Assembly (NCBI RefSeq): GCF_000504245.1
Contig: NZ_KI632509.1
Location: 4,057,502-4,121,501 of the forward strand
Direction: 5' to 3'
DNA: 64,000 bases
Source of the DNA: Haloechinothrix halophila YIM 93223
GTDB taxonomy: Bacteria > Actinomycetota > Actinomycetes > Mycobacteriales > Pseudonocardiaceae
Made by a program: the position numbers and the translations under genes. How positions within the stretch are numbered: position 1 is the first letter of the stretch; each line of letters begins with the position of its first letter. Positions 48,035-57,585 of this stretch are shown here, piece by piece. The notes under the pieces were generated by a model that was given only the letters and a program-made list of their open reading frames with translations, searched no databases and was not told where the DNA came from.

Positions 48035-49207
48035 ATGCTGGGCGGGTTCGGTGAGCTCGGTCCCCGGTTCGCGCCGAGGGCCTATGCCGACGCCTGTGTG
48101 GCCGACGTCCTGCTGGGCGCACCGGCCACGCAGGCCACCGTCATCGGCGACGCCGCGCTGCTGCTGACATGTGTCGGCGACGGCGCGGCGGCCGACCGGC
48201 TCTGCGACCGGTGGCTGGCGTTGACGGAGCAGCCGGCCACCGATCTGCTCGCCGACGACGCCGCCGCGCGCGGATTCGCGCAGCTGTTCGCGGCGCGGCG
48301 CACGCATCCGGCATGGGCGGCAGGCCTGTCGCCGCTGGACGTCGACGCCGAGGCGGCGACGCATCGCACGTGGCTGGACCGCGCGGACTCCCCCATCGAA
48401 CCCGGTAGCTTCGGCACGCTGACGGCGGCCCGCATCGCCGAAGGGCTCGCACAGCGGACAGTCGCAGAGCCGAACCCGCTGCGACGGCTCGCGGCCCAGG
48501 CCGAGGACGCGGCGGCCGAGGGCGACACGAGCCGGGCGATGGCGCTGCTCGCGGAGTGGTCCGACCGTGCGGGACCTCGCCCGAGGGTCGCCCAGCTCGC
48601 GGGCTGCCACCACCTCGCGCCGCTGCTGGCCGATGGCGCGCTGGCTGAACCGCTCGGCATCCATGATGGCTGGCCGGACGACTGCGCTGGCGCGCTGATC
48701 GCCGCACTCCGGCTCCGCCAACGGGACCACCACGGCGGCGCAGGCACCGCGGACGACGTCAGCATGGCTGAGCTGGTCCGCTGCGTCCTCGCCGCACGTC
48801 GCGCTGGTGCCGCCGAGGACGAACCGGCACCCACGGCGGAACCGCCAGCCACGGCGGACGCCATCGCGGCGGCCGAGCACCGCATCGGATACCGCCTGCC
48901 CGACGACTACCGCGACTTTCTCGCCACGACCGACGGCCTGCCCGCCGACGTCGTCTTCCCCCGGCTGCTGCGCGCGGACGAACTCCGCCCCAGCGAAACC
49001 GGCGTTGTCGTCATCAGCGACCGCACCGAGGATGGTCTCGTCACGTTGGTGCCACCGGGCTCGTCAGACGGCCGGTGGCGGGTGATCGAGGTCGACCTCG
49101 GTCTCGGGTCGACGGCGTATCCGAGCTTTACCGCCCTGCTCAGAGGGCATCTCGCGTTACTTGACGGTAACGATGCCGCCGCCGGACCGGACGGGACGCA
49201 ACGCTAG
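48035..49207 (+). CDS. SMI1/KNR4 (SUKH) domain protein
   Basis: 390-aa protein. The C-terminal part (about residues 280-380) has a SMI1/KNR4 pattern: AEHRIGYRLPDDYRDFLATTDGLP and a later FTALLRGHL. The N-terminal 270 residues are Ala-rich and helical, without a known domain. SUKH proteins include immunity proteins against contact-dependent toxins, but no toxin gene is next to it, and placement 9 bp after pepA suggests a housekeeping role or coupled transcription. Its stop overlaps the end of the convergent gene. Confidence 0.75.
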   Translation: MLGGFGELGPRFAPRAYADACVADVLLGAPATQATVIGDAALLLTCVGDGAAADRLCDRWLALTEQPATDLLADDAAARGFAQLFAARRTHPAWAAGLSPLDVDAEAATHRTWLDRADSPIEPGSFGTLTAARIAEGLAQRTVAEPNPLRRLAAQAEDAAAEGDTSRAMALLAEWSDRAGPRPRVAQLAGCHHLAPLLADGALAEPLGIHDGWPDDCAGALIAALRLRQRDHHGGAGTADDVSMAELVRCVLAARRAGAAEDEPAPTAEPPATADAIAAAEHRIGYRLPDDYRDFLATTDGLPADVVFPRLLRADELRPSETGVVVISDRTEDGLVTLVPPGSSDGRWRVIEVDLGLGSTAYPSFTALLRGHLALLDGNDAAAGPDGTQR

Positions 49208-49563
49208 GCTTCACCTGCTTCGCGTCTACGCCGCTGCAGAATTCTCTGCCGCTCGGTGTAGTCCCGCATCCGTTGCGGATAACCGACCTTGGCGACCTCA
49301 TAGACCGGGATGGAGCGCTTGTGGCCGAACTTCTGCGCCTCCTCAAGGCTGCCGATCCGACGTCGCGTCCATTCGCCGTCGTGCGCGATGAGCACCACGG
49401 TCGTCTCGGTGACCGCCGTGCGCGGCTCGACGAACGCCTCGACACCCTTGCGGGCGCCGGCCCACTCGTCCAAGTGCGTGACGTCCGCCGAGGACGACTG
49501 GCGCAACGCCCCCGGACGCTTCTTCGCCCTGCGGCGCTTGCGCATCGAGTCGAACAGACCCAC
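49204..49563 (-). CDS. Conserved actinobacterial small basic protein
   Basis: 119-aa protein of no assigned function. It starts with GLFDSMRKRRRAKKRPG, has a central TVVLIAHDGEWTRRRIGSLEEAQKF stretch that looks like a small beta-rich fold, and ends Arg-rich with DYTERQRILQRRRREAGEA. GTG at 49563 is preferred because AGGAG lies 8 bases before it. Similar proteins are often found next to lipoamide dehydrogenase genes in actinobacteria; that recollection is not checked here. Confidence 0.65.
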   Translation of the reverse strand: MGLFDSMRKRRRAKKRPGALRQSSSADVTHLDEWAGARKGVEAFVEPRTAVTETTVVLIAHDGEWTRRRIGSLEEAQKFGHKRSIPVYEVAKVGYPQRMRDYTERQRILQRRRREAGEA

Positions 49564-49753
49564 TCCGACCACTCCTACTCATCCGTCCTACACGATCATT
49601 GTGCCGCACCCCACGGCACAAGACGGCGGCTAAGTCGCCAGCGTGGCAAACGTAATGACAAGATGAGGTGAAGCAAGTCAAGCCCCGGCCACAACCCCTG
49701 GCTGGCGGTAGAACCACAACCGACGAGCGAGCTCTACGACAGGAGTTGAGACC

Positions 49754-51127
49754 GTGACCGAGACGTCCGCCGACCTCGTGATCCTGGGTGGCGGTTCGGG
49801 CGGCTATGCCGCGGCGTTCCGTGCAGCCGAGCTGGGCCTTTCCGTGATCCTGGTGGAAAAGGACAAGCTGGGCGGTACCTGCCTGCACCGAGGCTGCATC
49901 CCGACCAAGGCGCTGCTACACGCCGCCGAGGTCGCCGATTCCGCCCGCGACGGCGAGTCGCTCGGGGTCAAGACGGTCTTCGAAGGCATCGACATGGCCG
50001 GGGTCAACAAGTACAAGGACGGCATCGTGAGCCGCTTGTACAAGGGCCTGCAGGGCCTTGCCAAGGCGCACAAGGTGACCATGGTCGAGGGCGCAGGCAC
50101 ACTGTCCGGCCCCAACACCGTCGACGTCAACGGCACCAGCTACACCGGCAAGCACGTGCTGCTGGCGACCGGCTCGTACTCCAAGTCGCTGCCCAACCTC
50201 GATCTCAGCGGCAGGATCATCGCCAGCGAGCAGGCGCTCGCGCTGGACTACGTGCCGGAGAAGGTCGTCGTGCTCGGCGGCGGCGTCATCGGCGTCGAGT
50301 TCGCCAGCGTGTGGGCCTCGTTCGGCGCCGAGGTCACCATCGTCGAGGCACTGCCCCGGCTGGTGCCCAACGAGGACGAGTTCGCGTCCAAGCAGCTGGA
50401 GCGGGCGTTCCGCCGCCGCAAGATCGCGTTCAAGACCGGCATGAAGTTCACCGGCGCCACCCAGGACGAATCCGGCGTGAGCGTGTCGCTCGAGTCCGGC
50501 GAGACGCTGGAGGCCGACCTGCTGCTCGTCGCCGTCGGCAGGGGCCCGAACACCGCGGGGCACGGCTTCGAGGAGGCCGGGGTCTCGATGGACCGGGGCT
50601 TCGTGACCACCGACGACCGGCTGCGCACCAACCTGCCTGGCGTGTACGCCGTCGGCGACATCGTGCCCGGCCTGCAGCTGGCGCACCGCGGCTTCGCACA
50701 GGGGATCTTCGTCGCGGAGGACATCGCTGGCCTGAACCCCACCCCGATCGACGAAGACGGGATCCCGCGCGTGACCTACTCGCACCCCGAGGTCGCCTCG
50801 GTCGGGCTCACCGAGGACCAGGCCAAGGAGAAGTACGGCTCGGAGGTCACCACGTTCACCTACGACCTCGGCGGCAACGGCAAGAGCCAGATCCTCAAGA
50901 CTTCCGGGGCGATCAAGCTGGTCAAGGCGCCGGACGGACCGGTCGTCGGCCTGCACCTCGTCGGCGACCGGGTCGGCGAGCTCATTGGTGAGGCGCAACT
51001 GATCTACAACTGGGAGGCTTTCCCCGAGGACGTCGCGCCGCTCATCCACGCCCACCCGACCCAGACCGAAGCGCTCGGTGAGGCTCACCTCGCGCTCGCC
51101 GGCAAGCCCCTGCACGTACACGGCTGA
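49754..51127 (+). CDS. lpdA: Dihydrolipoamide dehydrogenase (E3)
   Basis: FAD flavoprotein, 457 aa, that reoxidises dihydrolipoamide of 2-oxoacid dehydrogenases with NAD. Visible features are [17 protein letters not shown] for FAD, the redox disulfide in [30 protein letters not shown] for [18 protein letters not shown], and the C-terminal [13 protein letters not shown] with the catalytic His-Glu pair. AGGAG lies 8 bases before the GTG. Upstream of the E2 gene by 56 bp, so the pair forms an operon. Confidence 0.95.
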   Translation: MTETSADLVILGGGSGGYAAAFRAAELGLSVILVEKDKLGGTCLHRGCIPTKALLHAAEVADSARDGESLGVKTVFEGIDMAGVNKYKDGIVSRLYKGLQGLAKAHKVTMVEGAGTLSGPNTVDVNGTSYTGKHVLLATGSYSKSLPNLDLSGRIIASEQALALDYVPEKVVVLGGGVIGVEFASVWASFGAEVTIVEALPRLVPNEDEFASKQLERAFRRRKIAFKTGMKFTGATQDESGVSVSLESGETLEADLLLVAVGRGPNTAGHGFEEAGVSMDRGFVTTDDRLRTNLPGVYAVGDIVPGLQLAHRGFAQGIFVAEDIAGLNPTPIDEDGIPRVTYSHPEVASVGLTEDQAKEKYGSEVTTFTYDLGGNGKSQILKTSGAIKLVKAPDGPVVGLHLVGDRVGELIGEAQLIYNWEAFPEDVAPLIHAHPTQTEALGEAHLALAGKPLHVHG

Positions 51128-51183
51128 CTGCCTCAGCCGCTGACAATCCGTCCAGTCCCTATCGTCCTGAGGAGTCAACAGCG

Positions 51184-53019
51184 ATGGCCTTCTCCGTCAC
51201 ATTGCCGGAACTCGGTGAGAGCGTCACGGAGGGAACCGTCACCCGGTGGTTGAAGCAAGAGGGTGACACGGTCGCGGTCGACGAGCCGCTACTGGAGATC
51301 TCAACCGACAAGGTCGACACCGAGGTGCCGTCCCCCGTGGCGGGCACGGTCTCGCGCATCATCGCCAAGGAGGACGATACGGTCGAGGTCGGCGGTCAAC
51401 TCGCCGAGATCGACGACGGCTCCGGCGGTGGCGGCGGTGGCGAAGCCGCCAGCGCCGCGCCAGCCGCGGAATCCGCACCCGCGCCGCAGCGGTCCGCACC
51501 CGCGGCGCAGGAGCCCTCGGCCCCCTCGGCGGAATCCGCTCCGCCCGCGCAGGAGCCGGCACCGGCTCCACAGCAGTCCGCGCCGTCGTCCGGCGCCAGC
51601 GGCGGCACTCCGGTGACGCTGCCGGAGCTGGGTGAAAGTGTCACGGAGGGCACCATCACGCGATGGCTCAAGCAGGTCGGCGACACCGTCGCGGTCGACG
51701 AGCCGCTACTGGAGATCTCAACCGACAAGGTCGACACCGAGGTGCCGTCGCCGGTGGCGGGCACCGTGCTGGAACACAGCGCGGCCGAGGACGAGACGGT
51801 CGAGGTCGGCGGTCAGCTGGCGATGATCGGCGATGCCTCGGCACAGGAGGCCCCCGCGCCCCAGCAGCAGCCCGCTCCCGCCCAGGAGCAACAACAGGCG
51901 GCTCCCGCTCAGGAACAGCAGGCAGCTCCGCCGCAGCAGTCCGCCCCCGCTCAGGAGCAACCAGCCCCGCAGCAGCCAGCGCCGCAAGAGCAGCCAGCTC
52001 CCCGGCACGCCGCGCCGGAACCGGCCGAGGAAGGCGACAAGAAGACTCCGTACGTGACGCCTCTGGTGCGCAAGCTGGCCTCCGAGCATGGCATCGACCT
52101 GAACTCGCTCAACGGCAGCGGCGTCGGTGGGCGCATCCGCAAGCAGGACGTCATGGCCGCGGTAGAGGCGAAGCAGGCGGAGCAGCCCGCTCCCGCCGCG
52201 GAGCCAGCGGCAGCAGCGGCTCCGAGCGCCCCTGCCGAGGCCGCGCCAAGCGCACCGTCGGCACCCAGTGCCCCGGCACCGGTTGACACCTCCGGTCTGC
52301 GCGGCACCACGCAGGCCGCCAACCGCATCCGCATGACCATCGCCAAGCGCACCAAGGAGTCGCTGCAGGGCTCCGCGCAGCTCACACAGGTGCACGAGGT
52401 CGACGTCACCAAGATCGCGCGGCTGCGGGAGCGGGCGAAGACGTCGTTCCAGCAGCAGGAAGGCGTGAAGCTGACGTTCCTGCCGTTCTTCGCCAAGGCG
52501 ACGGTGGAGGCGCTCAAGCAGCACCCGAACGTCAACGCCTACCTCGACGAGGAAGCCAAGCAGATCACCTACTTCGACGACGAGCACCTCGCCATCGCCG
52601 TCGACACCGACAAGGGCCTGATCTCGCCGGTGCTGCACAACGCGGGTGATCTCAACCTGGCAGGGCTGGCGCACGGCATCGCCGATATCGCCGAGCGCAC
52701 CCGCACCAACAAGATCAAGCCGGACGAGCTGTCGGGTGGCACCTTCACCATCACCAACCTGGGCAGCAACGGCGCGCTGTTCGACACACCGATCATCAAC
52801 CAGCCGCAGTCGGGCATCCTCGGCGTCGGCGCGGTGGTCAAGCGCCCGGTCGTCATCACCGACGTCGACGGCAACGACACCATCGCGATCCGGTCGATGG
52901 CCTACCTCGCGCTGACCTACGACCACCGGCTGATCGACGGGGCGGACGCGGGCCGCTTCCTCACCACCATCAAGGACCGCCTCCAGGAAGGCGCATTCGA
53001 GTCGGAGCTGGGTCTGTAA
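51184..53019 (+). CDS. sucB: Dihydrolipoamide acyltransferase (E2) with two lipoyl domains
   Basis: 611 aa, counterpart of Rv2215 (DlaT/SucB). Two lipoyl domains (about 1-80 and 140-220), each with the lipoylated lysine in [11 protein letters not shown], are separated by Ala/Pro/Gln-rich linkers. A peripheral-subunit-binding domain follows (about 280-325, [18 protein letters not shown]) and a catalytic domain (about 370-611) with [14 protein letters not shown], carrying the active-site His and Asp. It serves pyruvate dehydrogenase and perhaps antioxidant functions, as DlaT does in M. tuberculosis. GAGGAG lies 9 bases before the ATG. Gene name is by synteny. Confidence 0.93.
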   Translation: MAFSVTLPELGESVTEGTVTRWLKQEGDTVAVDEPLLEISTDKVDTEVPSPVAGTVSRIIAKEDDTVEVGGQLAEIDDGSGGGGGGEAASAAPAAESAPAPQRSAPAAQEPSAPSAESAPPAQEPAPAPQQSAPSSGASGGTPVTLPELGESVTEGTITRWLKQVGDTVAVDEPLLEISTDKVDTEVPSPVAGTVLEHSAAEDETVEVGGQLAMIGDASAQEAPAPQQQPAPAQEQQQAAPAQEQQAAPPQQSAPAQEQPAPQQPAPQEQPAPRHAAPEPAEEGDKKTPYVTPLVRKLASEHGIDLNSLNGSGVGGRIRKQDVMAAVEAKQAEQPAPAAEPAAAAAPSAPAEAAPSAPSAPSAPAPVDTSGLRGTTQAANRIRMTIAKRTKESLQGSAQLTQVHEVDVTKIARLRERAKTSFQQQEGVKLTFLPFFAKATVEALKQHPNVNAYLDEEAKQITYFDDEHLAIAVDTDKGLISPVLHNAGDLNLAGLAHGIADIAERTRTNKIKPDELSGGTFTITNLGSNGALFDTPIINQPQSGILGVGAVVKRPVVITDVDGNDTIAIRSMAYLALTYDHRLIDGADAGRFLTTIKDRLQEGAFESELGL

Positions 53020-53049
53020 GAGGCCGGTAAGAAGCTGGTAAGGACAACG

Positions 53050-53081
53050 CCGCGCGGGCACCATTCCCGGTGCCCGCGCGG
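53050..53081. terminator. Hairpin after the E2 gene
   Basis: 13-bp perfect stem CCGCGCGGGCACC with a 6-nt loop, 31 bases after the E2 stop and before the convergent methyltransferase. Confidence 0.75.
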
Positions 53082-53129
53082 TAACGCGTCAGCTCAAAGT
53101 CAACTCAAGCCGTCGCTCGTATCATCCGG

Positions 53130-53978
53130 TTACGTGCCGGTGATCCGTACGATGACCTGCTCGCTGTTTCTGGTGTAGCCCTCGTAGCTGAACGAGGTCC
53201 CTGTCCGCTCGACGTACTCGTGCCAAGCGCGGTGCTCGTGCTTGCGCCACCCCGGGTAGTTGAAGTACTCGTCGAAAACGACGATCGAGCCGACGTGCAA
53301 CCGCGGGCCGACCAGGTCGAGCACGGTTCGCGTCGACGAATACAGGTCGGCGTCCAGGTGCAGGAAGTCCACTTCGCCGGGGTGTTCGGCGAGGAACCCG
53401 GAGAGGGTCTCATCGAACCAGCCCACCACCAGCTCGGCGCCATCGACCTCGGGCAGGCCATCGGTATCGAACGTGCCCGCGGGAAATCCAGAGCGCCAGT
53501 CCTCGGGGAGGCCCTTGAAGGAATCGAAGCCGTAGACATTCGTGCCGTTCCTGCGCCGGGCGATCGTCTGTAACGTCTTACCCGAGTACACCCCGAACTC
53601 AAGCGCCATTCCGGCCGTCGGCGCCATGTCCAGCGCGTGTTTCAAGGTGTCCATCGGCCGCGCGAAGGTGGGCACCGTCGGCATGGTGTCCTGTGCGAAT
53701 CGGGCACTGTCGAGTGCCGCGTCGAGTTGCGCGACAGCACCCAGGTCGCGTCGGCCGCGCTGGTCGGTCCTGCGGATCGTGCCGACCACGTCGTCGATCG
53801 TGTGCTCAGCCGTCCGCTTCGCCTGGTCCCGGACCACCGCGCCAAGTTCACGCTGTAGCTCGCGACGTTGCTGGCGGATGACCTCCTCCAGGTCACGCCG
53901 ATGACGGTCCGTGACCTCCGCAACGACACGCAGCAATCGCACCCGTGCCACCTCACGAATTCGCTTCAGCATTGGCAC
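53130..53978 (-). CDS. TylF/MycF-like class I methyltransferase
   Basis: 282-aa SAM-dependent methyltransferase-like protein. The first 110 residues are helical and Arg-rich; the rest shows the macrocin-O-methyltransferase pattern: GMALEFGVYSGKTLQTIA (SAM-binding), VYGFDSFKGLPEDW, EVDFLHLDADLYSSTRTVLD with metal-binding aspartates, and IVVFDEYFNYPGW. Members methylate sugars or aromatic hydroxyls; the target here is unknown. GTG at 53978 and ATG at 53972 are both possible starts. It stands alone between convergent sucB and divergent sulA-like genes. Confidence 0.8.
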   Translation of the reverse strand: MPMLKRIREVARVRLLRVVAEVTDRHRRDLEEVIRQQRRELQRELGAVVRDQAKRTAEHTIDDVVGTIRRTDQRGRRDLGAVAQLDAALDSARFAQDTMPTVPTFARPMDTLKHALDMAPTAGMALEFGVYSGKTLQTIARRRNGTNVYGFDSFKGLPEDWRSGFPAGTFDTDGLPEVDGAELVVGWFDETLSGFLAEHPGEVDFLHLDADLYSSTRTVLDLVGPRLHVGSIVVFDEYFNYPGWRKHEHRAWHEYVERTGTSFSYEGYTRNSEQVIVRITGT

Positions 53979-54316
53979 AACCCGTCGTGTTCATGGCACT
54001 GACCGGGGCCACAACCTCGGTTCCTGATGAAGGAGATGACAGCCCGCCTCCCGCCTTCGCGTCGCATGTGTCGAGGTAAATCGAGTGTCGAGGTAAGTCG
54101 AGGTAACTGGCGGCGGAGACCGCCCGAAGCTATGGCCCGACACCGTAGCAACGGCGTACCTAAAGGCTCCAAGTGGTCTAACATGTTCACCCGCAAGTAC
54201 CAATTGTGGCGGTGACCGGGCTCTCCGCGATACAAGTAGCGCTGGGGATGGCCAGAACTCCGGCATCGTGTGCCCGAACCGGCGCCGCAGCCGGACCCTG
54301 CCGTTACAGTGATCAC
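53979..54316. other. Intergenic region between methyltransferase and epimerase genes
   Basis: No gene is seen in these 338 bases. It must hold the divergent promoters. The -10 of the epimerase gene (TACAGT, 54305-54310) lies at the right end, and direct repeats of TCGAGGTAA lie near the middle. Confidence 0.5.
54071..54107. repeat. Direct repeats TCGAGGTAA
   Basis: TCGAGGTAA occurs at 54071, 54088 and 54098, with a partial TCGAG at 54081, so spacings are 10, 7 and 10 bases. Roughly one helical turn between copies would suit a regulator binding on one face of the DNA. Confidence 0.5.
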
Positions 54317-55198
54317 ATGCGGATCGTGGTCGCGGGATCAACCGGGTTCATCGGCAGCGCACTCGTACCGGAGCTGGCAAGAGCGGGCCACCAGGTACGC
54401 AGACTGGTGCGCCGCGAGCCCACCGCGGACAACGAGTTCACCTGGGACCCGCCAGCGGGAACCATCGACGACACCGCCCTCGACGGCGTCGACGCGGTGG
54501 TCAACCTGTGCGGCTCCTCGCTGATCGGCCGCTGGAGCGCGGCACACAAGCAGGCGATCCGCGACAGCCGTATCGAACCGACCGAGGTGCTGGCAGAGGC
54601 CGTCGCACGCACGGGTGTGCCCGCCCTGCTCAACGCGTCCGGCATCGGCTTCTACGGCGACACCGGGGACGTCACCGTCGACGAGCAGGCAGGCCAAGGC
54701 GCAGGATTCATCGCCGAGGTCGTCGGCGACTGGGAGGCCGCGACCGCACCGGCCGCGGCGGCGGGCGCACGCGTCGTGCTGATGCGCAATGGGCTGGTGC
54801 TGTCCACCGATGGCGGCCTGCTGCGCATCCTCAAGCCGGTGTTCTGGCTCGGGCTCGGCGCGCGGCTCGGCGAGGGCAGGCAGTTCATGCCGTGGATCTC
54901 CCACCCCGACGCGATCGCCGCCATCCGCTTCCTCATCGAGCATGCCGAGGTCAGCGGACCGGTCAACATGTGCTCACCGCATCCGGTGACGAACCGGGAG
55001 TTCACTCACACATTCGGCAAGGCGCTCGGCCGTCCGGCACCGTGGTTCGCGCCGAAGGCCGCGCTGCGGCTCGCGCTGAGTGACGCAGCGGACGAGATGC
55101 TGCTCGCCGGCCAACACGCGATCCCCCGCAAGCTCACCGACGCCGGGTTCGAATTCCGCCACCCCCATCTGGACACCGCGCTCGCCGACGTGGTCTGA
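54317..55198 (+). CDS. TIGR01777-family NAD-dependent epimerase-like protein
   Basis: 293-aa protein of the SDR-related epimerase fold often annotated as YfcH or SulA-like; counterpart of Rv2216. It begins MRIVVAGSTGFIGSALVPEL, then VVNLCGSSL, NASGIGFYG and RNGLVLSTDGGLL, MPWISHPDAI. Real enzymatic activity is unknown in the family. Leaderless: TACAGT lies six bases before the ATG. It stands between sucB and lipB, as in mycobacteria. Confidence 0.87.
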   Translation: MRIVVAGSTGFIGSALVPELARAGHQVRRLVRREPTADNEFTWDPPAGTIDDTALDGVDAVVNLCGSSLIGRWSAAHKQAIRDSRIEPTEVLAEAVARTGVPALLNASGIGFYGDTGDVTVDEQAGQGAGFIAEVVGDWEAATAPAAAAGARVVLMRNGLVLSTDGGLLRILKPVFWLGLGARLGEGRQFMPWISHPDAIAAIRFLIEHAEVSGPVNMCSPHPVTNREFTHTFGKALGRPAPWFAPKAALRLALSDAADEMLLAGQHAIPRKLTDAGFEFRHPHLDTALADVV

Positions 55199-55242
55199 GC
55201 ACCGTGGCGTGAGCACGCTCCCCACGTGCGGGGCAGGCGCGG

Positions 55243-55248
55243 TAACCT
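55243..55248 (+). promoter_or_regulatory. -10 box of a probable leaderless lipB promoter
   Basis: TAACCT seven bases before the lipB GTG at 55256; no ribosome binding site. Confidence 0.5.
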
Positions 55249-55255
55249 CGCCGTC

Positions 55256-55984
55256 GTGAGCTACGCACGAGCCAGTTGCCGGGCGACAACCGACCCCGTG
55301 GCGGTCGAGTCGATCGGCACCATCGAGTACACGGCGGCCTGGGAGCGGCAGCGCGAGCTGGCGACGGCACGCGCCGACGGCACCGGCCCCGACACCATGC
55401 TGCTGCTGGAGCACCCCTCGGTCTACACGGCGGGCAAGCGCACCGAGGCACACGAGCGCCCGCTCGATGGCACGCCGGTGATCGACGTCGACCGCGGCGG
55501 CAAAATCACCTGGCACGGGCCGGGACAGCTGGTCGGCTACCCCATCATCAAGCTGGCCGATCCCATCGATGTCGTCGACTTCGTGCGGCGGCTCGAGGAA
55601 GCGCTGATCGACGTCTGCGCCACGTTCGGCGTCGAAACCGGCAGGGTGCGCGAGCGCAGCGGCGTGTGGCTGCCCGCGGACGGCATGCGCCCGGAGCGCA
55701 AGATCGCCGCGATCGGCATCCGGGTGCAGCAGAGCGTGACGATGCACGGCTTCGAGATCAACTGCAACGCCAACCTCGGCGCGTTCGGCAGGATCGTGCC
55801 TTGCGGCATCGTCGATGCCGGGGTGACGTCGCTGAGCGCCGAGCTGGGCAAAGAGATCACCGTCGCCGAGGTGCTGCCAGTGGCACGCGACGCCGTGCTG
55901 GCCGCACTGGACGGCGACCTGCCGGTCAGCGACGACCGCTGGCTGCCAGGCCACGACGAGGAACCGGCGTCCGCACCGAGCTGA
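55256..55984 (+). CDS. lipB: Octanoyl-(acyl-carrier-protein):protein octanoyltransferase
   Basis: Moves octanoate from ACP onto lipoyl domains, the first step of endogenous lipoylation. 242 aa. The catalytic pair is Lys149 in [11 protein letters not shown] and Cys183 in [13 protein letters not shown]. Also present are [14 protein letters not shown] and [18 protein letters not shown]. The likely target is the E2 protein encoded upstream. GTG at 55256 is chosen from the -10 box and family length. Confidence 0.94.
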   Translation: MSYARASCRATTDPVAVESIGTIEYTAAWERQRELATARADGTGPDTMLLLEHPSVYTAGKRTEAHERPLDGTPVIDVDRGGKITWHGPGQLVGYPIIKLADPIDVVDFVRRLEEALIDVCATFGVETGRVRERSGVWLPADGMRPERKIAAIGIRVQQSVTMHGFEINCNANLGAFGRIVPCGIVDAGVTSLSAELGKEITVAEVLPVARDAVLAALDGDLPVSDDRWLPGHDEEPASAPS

Positions 55985-56001
55985 GATCAGACTGGACGCC
56001 G

Positions 56002-56032
56002 AGCTGATGCCTGCCTGAGACCGGCATCAGCT
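56002..56032 (+). terminator. Hairpin after lipB
   Basis: 10-bp perfect stem AGCTGATGCC with an 11-nt loop, 17 bases after the stop. Confidence 0.6.
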
Positions 56033-56076
56033 TCCGGACCCACACCACGCTGAACCGACCACGATCAGGGGGAAGC

Positions 56077-56769
56077 ATGGGCAGCACAGCGTTGATCACC
56101 GGCGGCACCGGCGGGCTCGGCCAGGGCGTCACCGCCGCGTTCCTGGACGCGGGCTGGCGGGTGGTCGTGCCGTGGACCACCGAGGCCAAGCTGGAGCGGC
56201 TACCCAAGCACGAGAACCTCCACACCGTACGGGCCGACCTGCTCGAGGCCGACGACGCCAAGCGCGCTGCCGACCTCGCCGCATCGAACGGCGACGCACC
56301 GTTGCGCGCCGTGGTGAACCTGGTCGGAGGTTTCGCCATGGGCGGGCGAGTACACGAGACCGATATCGCCGAATTCGAGCACCAACTGCGGCTGAACCTG
56401 CGGCCGACGTATCTCACCAGCCAGGCCGCGCTGCCCCACCTCATCGCGAACGGCGGCGGCTCGATCGCCTGTGTGTCCAGCAGGGCGGCGCTGCGGCCGT
56501 TCTCCGGCGCCGCGGGCTACATCACCGGCAAGGCCGCGGTGCTCTCGCTGGTGGACGCGATGGCCGCCGAGTACAAGCGCGACAACGTGCGGGTCAACGC
56601 GGTGCTGCCCGGCGTCATCGACACCCCGGACAACCGCGCGAGCCAGCCAGACGCCGATCGCGGCAAGTGGGTCTCGCCCGCCGAGATCGGCCGTGTCCTG
56701 CTGTTTTTGTCGTCGTCGGATTCCGGTGTCGTCAGCGGCGCCCACGTGCCCGTCTACGGCACCGGCTAA
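56077..56769 (+). CDS. Short-chain dehydrogenase/reductase
   Basis: 230-aa SDR with LITGGTGGLGQGV at the N-terminus, NLVGGFAMGG in the NNAG position, catalytic Ser in VSSRAALRP and Tyr/Lys in YITGKAAV, and a C-terminal VSGAHVPVYGTG. Substrate unknown. GGGGGAAG precedes the ATG. It sits between lipB and lipA, but it is not known to take part in lipoate synthesis. Confidence 0.84.
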   Translation: MGSTALITGGTGGLGQGVTAAFLDAGWRVVVPWTTEAKLERLPKHENLHTVRADLLEADDAKRAADLAASNGDAPLRAVVNLVGGFAMGGRVHETDIAEFEHQLRLNLRPTYLTSQAALPHLIANGGGSIACVSSRAALRPFSGAAGYITGKAAVLSLVDAMAAEYKRDNVRVNAVLPGVIDTPDNRASQPDADRGKWVSPAEIGRVLLFLSSSDSGVVSGAHVPVYGTG

Positions 56770-57012
56770 GCCGCGAGAAAAGACGTCCCTAACACGCGGT
56801 AAATGTCAGGTTCACATTCTTCGACATTGCGTGGGCAACGATTTTTCGTGACGCTCGACCTGGGTATGTCGCGACGATCACAGCTCGCATACCGACGGAA
56901 TCCGATGCTGTCGTGGTAGTTTTGTGATGTCCGGACATACATTCCGTATGACAATGCCACAGATCACAGAATCACCATTTCGTGCTGTGCGCCACTGTGA
57001 GGGAAAACAGTT
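56770..57012. other. Intergenic region rich in palindromes
   Basis: No gene is seen. It is A+T-rich for this chromosome. Dyads are GGTATG/CATACC (56863-56893), ATGTCCGGACAT (56927-56938), CATAC-N5-GTATG (56936-56950), and an outer TGTGAT/ATCACA pair (56923-56968). These suggest regulated expression of the 57013 gene. Confidence 0.45.
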
Positions 57013-57540
57013 ATGAGCTGGAACGATTTCTACGCGCGCCGCGACATCATGCGTGACGCCATCGACCGGGCGGTCACCGACGACGGACGCCTGCCTTTCA
57101 CCGAACTGGACGGCGCCGTCGAACTGTTCGGCACCGAGCGGCAGCTGCTGCTGGCGCTGTATCACCGCTGGACGCTGCTGCTCAGCGGAAAGCTGCGCGC
57201 CATGGCCGCCGCCCCTGAGGACGGTCACGCGCCCGAGGTCGACACCGACCTGGCCGACCGAGTGGGTGCCGCCTGGCGCGAGACCGCTGCCGAGCACGCG
57301 ACGCTGCGCGCCGTGCTCGACACCGCCATCGAGACGGACCCGGAGGCGCTGCGGCCAGCATTGGAGGCCGAGCAGCGGATGCTCGCGTTCGCGGCTGGCC
57401 TCGCCGACCCCGGCGAGTCGATCGCGGACGCCACCCAGGTCGGCGCGTCGTTTCTCGCGCTGATCCGCCACGCGGGCGCGGTCCCGGCACGCGGACGCAT
57501 TCGAGGCACACGGCGCGGGCTGTTCTCGGTCGCGAGCTGA
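57013..57540 (+). CDS. Conserved hypothetical helical protein
   Basis: 175-aa protein not recognised. It is rich in Ala, Leu, Glu and Arg and looks all-helical: WNDFYARRDIMRDAIDRA at the start, FGTERQLLLALYHRW, LRAVLDTAIETDPEALRPALEAE, and LFSVAS at the end. No signal or membrane segment. The start follows GGGAAAAC weakly; the palindrome-rich region upstream points to tight control. It precedes the SDR-lipA genes on the same strand. Confidence 0.6.
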   Translation: MSWNDFYARRDIMRDAIDRAVTDDGRLPFTELDGAVELFGTERQLLLALYHRWTLLLSGKLRAMAAAPEDGHAPEVDTDLADRVGAAWRETAAEHATLRAVLDTAIETDPEALRPALEAEQRMLAFAAGLADPGESIADATQVGASFLALIRHAGAVPARGRIRGTRRGLFSVAS

Positions 57541-57585
57541 CGCACTGTTGCCACGACCTGCGTACCGACGAGTAGGCTCGAGCGC

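Noticed and set aside
48035-49207. Toxin-immunity locus at the SUKH gene
   Set aside because: No toxin, secretion or polymorphic-toxin repeat gene is next to it; neighbours are housekeeping.
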